Source: Gemmatimonadota bacterium
GTDB taxonomy: Bacteria > Gemmatimonadota > Gemmatimonadetes > JACCXV01
DNA length: 5,935 nucleotides
NCBI GenBank assembly: GCA_013696835.1
Contig: JACCXV010000002.1
Coordinates: forward strand, 1 to 5,935
Direction of reading: 5' to 3'
Positions 1 through 5,935 of the stretch are shown piece after piece. Under the pieces are notes generated by a model. It ran no database searches and was not told the DNA's origin. It worked only from the letters and a program-made list of their open reading frames with translations. The translations under genes were made by a program, and so were the position numbers. Position 1 is the first letter of the stretch; the number at the start of each line of letters is the position of its first letter.

Positions 1-70
1 GGCTTGAGCCGCCGTGGGCGCCGGGCGGCGAGGCGCGCAGCGAGACGGAGCGCGGCTCTCGCGGGGTCAT
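1..70 (-). CDS. Start of an unidentified downstream gene, cut by left edge
   Basis: An ATG at 70-68 overlaps the TGA of the second CNNM gene as ATGA, the same arrangement as at the ybeY/CNNM junction. It opens a frame without stops for 23 codons to the window edge, beginning MTPREPRSVSLRASPPG. In 20 of the 22 codons after the start the third base is G or C, higher than at the other two codon positions, which fits coding sequence in this genome. A GAGAG lies 8 nt upstream, a weak ribosome-binding candidate. The visible residues are too few and too low in complexity to assign a family; no signal peptide or motif is evident. In E. coli the gene after ybeX is lnt, and in Bacillus-type clusters era and recO lie nearby, but nothing here identifies any of these. 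Confidence 0.5.
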   Translation of the reverse strand, partial: MTPREPRSVSLRASPPGAHGGSS

Positions 71-1374
71 CGTCGCCGCTCTCGCGGGCTCCTGGCCTCC
101 TGACCGCTCCCCCGCGCCGGCGCGGGCACGCGGGTGAGCCCCAGCCGCAGGATCCTCTTCGGCGTGGCCTCGAGCACTTCCACCGCGACGCCGGGCAGCG
201 CCGCCCGCTCGCCGGCGGCGGGAACCCGGCCGAGCTCCTCGAGCAGCCAGCCCGCGACGGTGCGGTCGTCCTCCTCTCCGGACTCGACGGCGCCGAACGC
301 CTCCGGGAACTGATCGGCGACCTCCGAGAGTCGCACGCGCCCCTCGAGGATGAGACGCCCGTCGGCCCCGGTGACCGCGTCCACCTCCTCCAGGTCGTGC
401 TCGTCCCGGATCTCACCCACGAGCTCCTCGACCAGGTCCTCCATGGTCACGATTCCGGCCACGCCACCGTATTCGTCCACGGCCACCGCCAGCTGGATCC
501 GCTGGCGCCGCATCGAGACGAGCAGCTCGTCGCAGGTTGCCGTCTCGGGGACGAACAGCGTCGGCCGCAGGCGGAGCCGCTCGCCGTCGCGCGTCTTGAG
601 CACATCCACCGCGTGGACGATCCCCACGATGTTGTCGGGTGCCCCGTCCGTCACCGGGAAGCGGGAGAACCCCGTTTCCGCGATGCGCCGCGCGAGCGAG
701 CGCCGTGACTCGCCGAGCTGGACCGTCACGACATCGGGACGTGGCGTCATCACGTCGCGGACGGGAGTCTCGCCGAAGGAGAAGATCCCGCCGATGATCT
801 CCCGCTCGTGGCGGTCCACCAGTCCCTCGCGTTCTCCTTCCCGCAGCAGCGCCTCGACGGAATCGCGGGTCAGCGCGCGCTCCTGGGGAGGGGCGGGAAG
901 TCCCAGGACCTTGAACAGCATGTGCGCGACGGCCTGCATGAGCACGATGTAGGGCCAGAACACCCAGGACAGCGCCCGCCCGGCGCTGAAGAGCAGCCGC
1001 AGCACCGCGGTGGGTGACTCGCGCACGGCCGCGCGCGGAACGACCTCGCCGAGGAGCACCGCCGGCGGCGTCGCCAGCGCGACGACCGCGAGGGCCACGA
1101 GAATTGGCGAAGCATCCGCCAGAACAGCGGCGCTCCCGACCAGCGGCGTCACGGCGACGGCCAGGCACACCTTGGAGAGGTTCGAGCCGACGAAGGTCAT
1201 CGTGACCAGGCTTTGCGGCCGCTCGCGCAGCTGCGCCCCGTCGCCGCTCCCCATCCGCTTCCCCACCCACTGCAGGAGCCGGATGTGCCCCAGCGACGTG
1301 AGCGCGGCCTCGAAGGCCGAGAAGAGGGCCAGCGACAGCAGGGCCAGGGCGGCTGCGGACCAGGCGGGCGTCAC
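67..1374 (-). CDS. CNNM/CorC-family membrane protein with CBS pair (second of tandem pair)
   Basis: A 435-residue paralogue of the preceding gene. It has a DUF21/CNNM membrane domain (about 1-165, hydrophobic helices near 5-25, 57-77, 88-110, 134-156), paired CBS domains (about 200-328; VRDVMTPRPDVVTV at 205-218, VDEYGGVAGIVTMEDLVEEL at 299-318, then VGEIRDEHD) and a CorC_HlyC C-terminal domain (about 335-415). It keeps more of the membrane-domain motifs than its neighbour: F18-S-A-F-E22-AALTSL in the first helix, G63-S-N65-L in the second, and G109-E110-VVPR. It is thus the better candidate for a working Mg2+/Co2+ transporter, though the substrate is inferred from the family. The start is GTG at 1374-1372, which overlaps the upstream TGA as GTGA and begins directly before the first helix. 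The frame is open farther upstream to 1656, but those codons give an Arg/Gly-rich, non-homologous shadow of the upstream gene. The C-terminal 20 residues are basic and low-complexity. Confidence 0.93.
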   Translation of the reverse strand: MTPAWSAAALALLSLALFSAFEAALTSLGHIRLLQWVGKRMGSGDGAQLRERPQSLVTMTFVGSNLSKVCLAVAVTPLVGSAAVLADASPILVALAVVALATPPAVLLGEVVPRAAVRESPTAVLRLLFSAGRALSWVFWPYIVLMQAVAHMLFKVLGLPAPPQERALTRDSVEALLREGEREGLVDRHEREIIGGIFSFGETPVRDVMTPRPDVVTVQLGESRRSLARRIAETGFSRFPVTDGAPDNIVGIVHAVDVLKTRDGERLRLRPTLFVPETATCDELLVSMRRQRIQLAVAVDEYGGVAGIVTMEDLVEELVGEIRDEHDLEEVDAVTGADGRLILEGRVRLSEVADQFPEAFGAVESGEEDDRTVAGWLLEELGRVPAAGERAALPGVAVEVLEATPKRILRLGLTRVPAPARGSGQEARSPRERRR

Positions 1375-2633
1375 GCCTGCTCGCCCCCCGCTTCGAGGCC
1401 CGCCTGCGCGGCCGCCGGCCGGCGGACGATGCGGATCTTCTGGATCCGGCGGCCCTCGAGGGCGGTGACCTGGAAGGTGAAGCCGCCTGTGGAGACCTCC
1501 TCGCCGACGTGCGGCACGTGTCCCAGTTGCGTGTACACGAGCCCCCCGACCGTCTCGAATCCCTCGCCTTCGAGCTTGGCTCCGAGCACCTCCCCCAGGT
1601 CGTCCAGATCCATGCGGCCGTCCACGAGCAGCGTCCCTTCCGGCTCCTCCGCCCACAGCGGCTCCTCGGCGTCGTGCTCGTCCTGGATCTCGCCCACGAT
1701 CTCCTCGAGGATGTTCTCGATCGTCACGAGGCCTGCCGTGCCGCCATACTCGTCCACCACGATTGCCATGTGCGCGCGCCGGGCCTGAAAGTCGCGCAGG
1801 AGCTCGTCGATCTTCTTGGACTCGGGCACCACGAACGCCTCGCGCACGAGTCCTTCCGTCCCGCTCCCCACGTCCAGGCCGTACCGGCGGGCGAGCAGGT
1901 CCTTCACGTGGACGATGCCGACGATCTGATCCAGCGTCTCGTGATAGACGGGCAGGCGCGAGTGCTCAGCCTCGCGCGCGAAGTTCAGCATCTCCTCGAA
2001 GGTGCCCCCTTCCTCGAGGGCGACGATGTCGGGCCGCGGCACCATCACTTCGCGGACCGTGGTGGCTCCGAAGGAGAAGATCGAGTGCACCATGTCCCGC
2101 TCCTCCCGATCCAGGTCGCCGTGCTCGTCCACGCTCTGCACCGCCGTGCGCACGTCGTCGGAGGTGAGGCGCGCCACGCGCAGCCCGCCGGAGATCGCGC
2201 GGCGGACGCCCCGCGCCAGCCGCGCGAGGGTCGTGGCAACGGGCCTGGAGAGCACGAGCCACGGCCGCAGCCAGGCTCCCCAGCGGCGCACCGTCCGCTC
2301 CGGGTGCAGGGCCCCCACGCGACGCGGAACCAGCTCGCACGGAATGAGCAGCACGAGCGTGAGCGTCAGGACCAGGGCGATCTGCTCCACGACACCCGGC
2401 TGGCCGACGCGCAGCTCGGAGAGGGCGAGCGCCGCCGAGGCCGCGGCCCCCAGGTCCGCAGCCAGGTTGCCGAGTGACAGCGAGTGCAGCAGATCGTCGG
2501 GAACGTCGCGGCCGGGGACCCGTGGCGGGTGCCCCTGCTTCAGGCTCTCGTAGGCGCTCGTGAGGGCCGTGAAGAAGACGGACAGGACCAGGCAGAAGAT
2601 GCAGAGCAGGGCGAGCGCCCAGGTGGGGCTCAT
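1371..2633 (-). CDS. CNNM/CorC-family membrane protein with CBS pair (first of tandem pair)
   Basis: A 420-residue protein with the order DUF21/CNNM membrane domain (about 1-150, hydrophobic helices near 4-24, 51-73, 82-103), paired CBS domains (about 190-320) and CorC_HlyC C-terminal domain (about 335-405). The CBS region has the family signatures VREVMVPRPDIVAL (193-206), VGIVHVKDLL (238-247) and VDEYGGTAGLVTIENILEEI (293-312) followed by VGEIQDEHD. Relatives are described as Mg2+ or Co2+ efflux or resistance proteins, or under the old label hemolysin C. The membrane domain is divergent: where many members have S-G-S-E in the first helix this one has T22-A-L-T25, and the usual GNNL turn is shortened to G55-N56-L57, while E100 in CELVPRR is retained. 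Transport is therefore less certain than the family label. The ATG overlaps the ybeY TGA as ATGA, with no Shine-Dalgarno visible, suggesting translational coupling. E. coli has a similar order, ybeZ-ybeY-ybeX(corC). Confidence 0.93.
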   Translation of the reverse strand: MSPTWALALLCIFCLVLSVFFTALTSAYESLKQGHPPRVPGRDVPDDLLHSLSLGNLAADLGAAASAALALSELRVGQPGVVEQIALVLTLTLVLLIPCELVPRRVGALHPERTVRRWGAWLRPWLVLSRPVATTLARLARGVRRAISGGLRVARLTSDDVRTAVQSVDEHGDLDREERDMVHSIFSFGATTVREVMVPRPDIVALEEGGTFEEMLNFAREAEHSRLPVYHETLDQIVGIVHVKDLLARRYGLDVGSGTEGLVREAFVVPESKKIDELLRDFQARRAHMAIVVDEYGGTAGLVTIENILEEIVGEIQDEHDAEEPLWAEEPEGTLLVDGRMDLDDLGEVLGAKLEGEGFETVGGLVYTQLGHVPHVGEEVSTGGFTFQVTALEGRRIQKIRIVRRPAAAQAGLEAGGEQA

Positions 2634-3100
2634 CGCCGGCGCGGGCCACGCGAAGGAGGCTTCGGGTGCGCGGCGAGAATCCCCGGGAGCAGGGCCTCCT
2701 GCACCGCCAGCATGCGTTTTCGCTCTTGTGCCGCGTGGTCCCGGTGGCCGAGCAGGTGCAGGCAGCCGTGCAGGAACAGCCGCGCCAGCTCCTCGCGCGG
2801 CGGGATGCCACGCTCCCGCGCCTGCTCGAGCACGGCTTCGGCGCTCACGTACACGTCGCCCCAGAGCGCCCCCTCCGAGGCCGTTTCGCGGTAGTCGAAG
2901 GCGAGCACGTCCGTGGATCGGTCTCGGCGGCGAAAGGTCCGGTTCAAGCGCTGCAGCTCCTCCGCCGTGGTGAGCACGAGGTTCACCTCTCCGGCCTCCG
3001 CACCGGCTGCCGCCAGGGCGCGCGCGAAGTCGCGCGGGCGAGGCGAGTCGCCGGCTTCAGGGAGCGGGTTCAGCAAGTGGAGGCAGACGATCGGCGGCAT
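2630..3100 (-). CDS. ybeY: Endoribonuclease YbeY (rRNA maturation factor)
   Basis: A 156-residue protein of normal YbeY length. YbeY is a small metal-dependent endoribonuclease acting in 16S rRNA 3'-end maturation and 70S ribosome quality control. Family marks are the segment LNRTFRRRDRSTDVLAF at about 52-68 (family pattern LNxxYRxxDxPTDVLSF), GDVYVS at 81-86, and the metal motif HGCLHLLGHRDH at 111-122. In the classical HxxxHxxxxxH motif the third ligand would fall at residue 121, which is Asp here, flanked by H119 and H122. The ATG at 3100 is preferred because it preserves the first beta strand (IVCLHLLN) and is preceded by GGAG 4 nt upstream, although it places the start 44 nt inside pgpH. 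A TTG at codon 9 is a poorer alternative. The basic Pro-Arg tail (about 147-156) is outside the conserved fold. The TGA stop overlaps the next gene's ATG (ATGA). PhoH-like proteins and YbeY are commonly neighbours and functionally linked. Confidence 0.96.
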   Translation of the reverse strand: MPPIVCLHLLNPLPEAGDSPRPRDFARALAAAGAEAGEVNLVLTTAEELQRLNRTFRRRDRSTDVLAFDYRETASEGALWGDVYVSAEAVLEQARERGIPPREELARLFLHGCLHLLGHRDHAAQERKRMLAVQEALLPGILAAHPKPPSRGPRRR

Positions 3101-5354
3101 GCGTCTCCAGCGGGGCGTCGTCGGCCTCGACGTTCACCGCGAACGTGGGGTATTCGGGGCGCGCGTGGAAGATCCCCAGGAGCAGGTTCGCGAACTTGTC
3201 CTGGATGATCGCCAGCTCGCGGAAGGTCAGGTTCGCGTCGTCCAGCTGACGCTCCTCGATCTTTCGCTTGACCAGGCGCTCGACGAGGTTGCGGACCCTG
3301 CTCGGCGTGGGATCCACGAGCACGCGTGAGATGGCCTCGATGTTGTCCGCGAGCATCGCGATCGCCGTCTCCTTCGTGCGCGGCCGCGGCCCGGGGTAGG
3401 AATAGTCCGCGAGGTTGATCTCCGCCGAGGGATCCAGGCGCCGCGCCTTCTCGACGAAGAAGGCAATCGTCGACGTGCCGTGGTGCTCGCGGATGAAGTC
3501 CACGACGCCCGACGGCAGCTTGGCCTCGCGCGCCATCTCGATGCCTTCCTTGACATGATTGATGATGATCAGGGCGCTCATGCGCGGCTTCAGGCCGTCG
3601 TGCGGGTTCATTCCCGGCCTCTGGTTTTCCGCGAAGTACGCCGGCTTGCGAAGCTTGCCGATGTCGTGGTAGTAGCAGCCCACGCGCGCGCGCAGGGAGT
3701 TCGCGCCGATGCCCTCGGCGGCGGCTTCGGCGAGGTTGCCCACCATGATGCTGTGGTGGTAGGTGCCGGGGGCCTCCAGCGCCATCTTCTTCAGGAGCGG
3801 CCGGTTCAGATCGGAGAGCTCGAGCAGCGTCACATCCGTCGTCTTCTTGAACACGGTCTCGAAGAGCGGCAGGAGACCCATGGCGAGCAGGCCGGAGAGA
3901 AGCGCGTTCAGCAGACTCCAGCCGAGCGCTCCCACCGTCTCCCGCAGCGGCCACAGGTACATGAGCGAGAGCGTCACGACGGCGAGCAGGTTGGCGGCGG
4001 CCACGACCAGCATCGTCTCGTAGAACTGGTGGCGCTGCCGCAGCACTCGGACCGAGAGCGCCCCTCCCACTCCTCCCAGCAGGACCACGACCAGCCCCTC
4101 CGGCCCGAAATCCCCCTGTCCGAAGAGCAGGATCGCCACGACGAAGCTCACGACGAGCGCGAAGCGCCCGTCGAACAGGATGGCCAGCAGGATCGTGAGA
4201 AAGCCGGCGGGGAGCAGGAAGACCGGGAGCGCCTGGATGCGGTAGATGACGCTGGAGAGGCCCAGCAGAAGTGCCAGCCCCAGTGCCAGCAGGAGAAAGC
4301 TCGACAGCGAGTCGAAGATGTCGGGCCGGTAGAGATACATGTACAGGAACAGGAGCCCCAGAACGATCGTGCTGAGAAGCAGGTGACCCACGAGGGGCTT
4401 CAACTCCTCGGCCGTCACGGTGCGGCGGCGACGCTCGATCTCGGCGCGCAACGCGTCCAGCTGCTCCGCCTGTGCGAGGGTCACCCGCATGTGCGCGCCC
4501 ACGATCAGCTCGCCGGCGAGCACGTCCCCCTTCCTCGCGGGAACCGCGGCCCGCGCCTTCTCGCGCCGGGCCTCGGTCTCGAGCGGCAGGAACACGAGAT
4601 TCGACGGCAGCAGCACACGACCCAGCTTGCCGACCACGGAGCGCGCACGCGGGGATGCGTCCGAGAGCGCCTCTCGCCAGACCGGGGACTCCAGCGCCGC
4701 GTCGGGGCGCCGCAGGTCGCGCCGAAGCACCATCACCTCCGCCGAGTCGCGCAGGAGCGTGACCTGCCCACCCTGGATCTCGTCCAGCAGGGCCGGCGCT
4801 GCCACCCAGCCGTCGGCGTGCACGGCGGAGATCGCGCGTCGCAGCTGCGCTCCCACCGAGTCGCGAAAGGCGGGCTCCTGGAGCGCCTCGATCTCCGTGT
4901 CGGCGAGGCCGATCCGCTGTCCCCCATAGCTGTCGATCTCGGACGTCAGCAGCGACACGCCCGCGCCCCGCTCGGGCCGCGGAGCGGCCGCGATGCGCTC
5001 CACCTTGGCCAGGTACTCGTCCACGATCCCCGTCGCGGAATCCTCGGGCGTCACCGAGCGGTACACGCGCGGCACGGCGAGGGCGGCCGTGGCCCGGTCC
5101 CGCTCGAGCTCGGCGGGTGTCTTCGGGATCGCGACGTCGAAGGGGGCGATCACGTCCTCCGACGCGATCATGCCCGCCCGCACCTGCGGAGCCGGGCCGA
5201 TGGAGCGCGCCGGGAAGAGCAGGATCGTGAGCAGCGACAGGCCGATGAACGTGGCGATGCGCGGCCAGAGCTCGGACCAGAGCGGACGCGCGTTCAGGGC
5301 CGTGGGAGGAGGGCCGCCCGGGGCCTCGGGACGGCGCTCGAAGATGCCCTTCAT
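3057..5354 (-). CDS. pgpH: 7TM HD-domain cyclic di-AMP phosphodiesterase (PgpH/YqfF family)
   Basis: A 765-residue membrane protein with the complete PgpH architecture. Residues about 31-48 are a first membrane helix. About 60-320 form the extracytoplasmic 7TMR-HDED region, including a segment near 250-305 ending in GELIVGAHMRVT. About seven hydrophobic helices follow between 322 and 498. The cytoplasmic HD domain covers about 510-735. Its metal and catalytic residues are visible: H533-H534 in APGTYHHS, H563-D564 in YYHDIGK, H600 in INHVKEG, H624-H625 in REHHGTS, and D670 in LADNIEA. Characterised members in Listeria and Bacillus hydrolyse cyclic di-AMP to pApA, so this protein is expected to lower c-di-AMP at the membrane; that substrate is inferred from the family. 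It is slightly longer than those homologues (just over 700 residues), mainly through a Pro/Ala-rich C-terminal tail. The ATG lies 1 nt after the phoH stop, with a weak AGG about 7 nt upstream. Its last 44 nt overlap ybeY. Confidence 0.95.
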   Translation of the reverse strand: MKGIFERRPEAPGGPPPTALNARPLWSELWPRIATFIGLSLLTILLFPARSIGPAPQVRAGMIASEDVIAPFDVAIPKTPAELERDRATAALAVPRVYRSVTPEDSATGIVDEYLAKVERIAAAPRPERGAGVSLLTSEIDSYGGQRIGLADTEIEALQEPAFRDSVGAQLRRAISAVHADGWVAAPALLDEIQGGQVTLLRDSAEVMVLRRDLRRPDAALESPVWREALSDASPRARSVVGKLGRVLLPSNLVFLPLETEARREKARAAVPARKGDVLAGELIVGAHMRVTLAQAEQLDALRAEIERRRRTVTAEELKPLVGHLLLSTIVLGLLFLYMYLYRPDIFDSLSSFLLLALGLALLLGLSSVIYRIQALPVFLLPAGFLTILLAILFDGRFALVVSFVVAILLFGQGDFGPEGLVVVLLGGVGGALSVRVLRQRHQFYETMLVVAAANLLAVVTLSLMYLWPLRETVGALGWSLLNALLSGLLAMGLLPLFETVFKKTTDVTLLELSDLNRPLLKKMALEAPGTYHHSIMVGNLAEAAAEGIGANSLRARVGCYYHDIGKLRKPAYFAENQRPGMNPHDGLKPRMSALIIINHVKEGIEMAREAKLPSGVVDFIREHHGTSTIAFFVEKARRLDPSAEINLADYSYPGPRPRTKETAIAMLADNIEAISRVLVDPTPSRVRNLVERLVKRKIEERQLDDANLTFRELAIIQDKFANLLLGIFHARPEYPTFAVNVEADDAPLETHAADRLPPLAEPAP
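3105..3108 (-). promoter_or_regulatory. Shine-Dalgarno-like GGAG of ybeY
   Basis: Reading on the minus strand, GGAG ends 4 nt before the ATG at 3100-3098. It lies inside the 3' coding end of pgpH and supports the ATG start with the 44-nt overlap. The spacing is a little short, so this is supportive and not decisive. Confidence 0.45.
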
Positions 5355-5355
5355 C

Positions 5356-5935
5356 CTAGCGCCTGCGGCGGCGCGGCCGCGGCGGCGGCGGCGCGGTATC
5401 GTCCGACGCGGCGTAGGCGCGGATGATCTCCTGCACCAGCGGGTGTCGCACCACGTCCCGCTCGTGCAGGTACACGAAGGCCAGGCCGTCGATGTTCTGC
5501 AGGATGCGCTCGATGTGCAGCAACCCCGACTCCTGGTTCACCGGCAGGTCGATCTGGGTCTTGTCGCCGGTGATCACGGTGCGGGAGTTCACGCCCAGAC
5601 GCGTGAGGAACATCTTCATCTGCTGCACCGTGGCGTTCTGAGCCTCGTCGAGGATGACGAACGCATCCGACAGCGTGCGGCCGCGCATGTACGCCAGCGG
5701 CGCCACCTCGATCGTGCGCGCCTCGAGCAGCTTCTGCACCCGCTCGGGAGGCAGCATGTCGTCGAGGGCGTCGTAGAGCGGGCGCAGGTAGGGATCCACC
5801 TTCTCCTGCAGATCGCCCGGCAGGAAACCCAGGCTCTCGCCCACCTCGACGGCCGGTCGCGCGAGGATGATCCGCTTGACGGCCCGCTTCGTGAGGGCGT
5901 CCACGGCGGCTGCGACGGCGAGATAGGTCTTGCCC
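5356..5935 (-). CDS. phoH: PhoH-like P-loop ATPase, 5' end cut by window edge
   Basis: Partial gene: about 192 C-terminal codons are visible, and the frame stays open to the right edge. The first visible residues, GKTYLAVAAA, are the second half of a Walker A P-loop, so the start and N-terminal part lie outside the window. The GTG at 5904-5902 is an internal Val codon, not a start. Further PhoH hallmarks follow: ILARPAVEVGESLGFLPGDL, VDPYLRPLYDAL, the Walker B segment VILDEAQN, then MKMFLTRLGVNSR and VITGDKTQIDLP. The family (E. coli YbeZ, Bacillus PhoH) consists of cytosolic ATPases related to RNA helicase cores and linked to RNA metabolism and YbeY function; the exact substrate is not settled. 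Family identity is certain from these motifs. The protein ends in a Pro-Arg tail (four Pro, then mostly Arg) encoded by a CGG/CCG-rich stretch. The TAG stop is one base before the pgpH start, so the two are probably cotranscribed. Confidence 0.96.
   Translation of the reverse strand, partial: GKTYLAVAAAVDALTKRAVKRIILARPAVEVGESLGFLPGDLQEKVDPYLRPLYDALDDMLPPERVQKLLEARTIEVAPLAYMRGRTLSDAFVILDEAQNATVQQMKMFLTRLGVNSRTVITGDKTQIDLPVNQESGLLHIERILQNIDGLAFVYLHERDVVRHPLVQEIIRAYAASDDTAPPPPRPRRRRR

Noticed and set aside
1..70. Transcription terminator after the last CNNM gene
   Set aside because: No hairpin followed by a T-run is visible on the minus strand. The local GC-rich repeats are unremarkable for this composition, and an overlapping reading frame continues the operon.
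1375..1656. Upstream extension of the second CNNM gene to an ATG at 1656
   Set aside because: These 94 codons read out of frame through the conserved C-terminal domain of the upstream gene and give an Arg/Gly-rich sequence. The GTG at 1374 in the GTGA overlap starts exactly before the first membrane helix.
1509..2477. A 322-codon plus-strand open frame opposite the first CNNM gene
   Set aside because: Its His/Arg/Leu-rich composition is typical of an antisense shadow. It shows no motif, and the minus-strand frame is clearly the CBS protein.
5361..5397. CGG-type microsatellite or regulatory repeat
   Set aside because: The repeat is imperfect and lies wholly inside the PhoH coding frame, encoding its Pro-Arg tail. 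It needs no separate function.
3480..5426. A 648-codon open frame on the plus strand opposite pgpH
   Set aside because: It is antisense to a gene with complete family motifs. Its translation is rich in Arg, His, Gln and Glu without any recognisable domain or membrane segment, as expected for a reverse-strand frame in high-GC coding DNA.
5902..5904. GTG as the start of the PhoH-like gene
   Set aside because: In-frame codons upstream of it encode GKTYLAVAAA, the end of the Walker A motif, so the gene is truncated by the window edge and this codon is internal.

Overview
The window holds one densely packed run of genes, all read on the minus strand (right to left), in DNA that is very GC-rich by eye, with G or C dominating third codon positions. 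In transcription order it contains: a PhoH-like ATPase cut by the right edge (5356-5935), a PgpH/YqfF-type membrane HD phosphohydrolase (3057-5354), the rRNA-maturation endonuclease YbeY (2630-3100), two tandem CNNM/CorC-family membrane proteins with CBS domains (1371-2633 and 67-1374), and the first 23 codons of a further gene that runs off the left edge (1-70).

The layout looks like one operon. The junctions are a 1-nt gap (phoH/pgpH), a 44-nt overlap (pgpH/ybeY), then three 4-nt start-stop overlaps: ATGA at ybeY/CNNM-1, GTGA at CNNM-1/CNNM-2, and ATGA at CNNM-2/left-edge gene. No intergenic stretch is large enough for an internal promoter or terminator. The promoter is presumably upstream of phoH, beyond the right edge. 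The plus strand carries only long open frames that are antisense shadows of the real genes, as expected at this GC content.

The order combines two known arrangements: phoH-pgpH(yqfF)-ybeY of Bacillus-type genomes and phoH(ybeZ)-ybeY-corC(ybeX) of Escherichia coli. The proposed theme is RNA and ribosome quality control (PhoH-like, YbeY), cyclic di-AMP turnover (PgpH) and divalent-cation or membrane homeostasis (CNNM/CorC pair).

The organism is a high-GC bacterium. PgpH next to ybeY together with CorC-type proteins, and a YbeY zinc motif with Asp at the third ligand position (as I recall for Bacteroidetes), hint at a lineage in or near the FCB group, such as Gemmatimonadota or Eisenbacteria, but this is a weak inference. 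I see no mobile element, CRISPR array, RNA gene or clearly new system. The most notable points are the divergence between the two tandem CNNM proteins, the unusual YbeY metal motif, and the truncated gene at the left edge.
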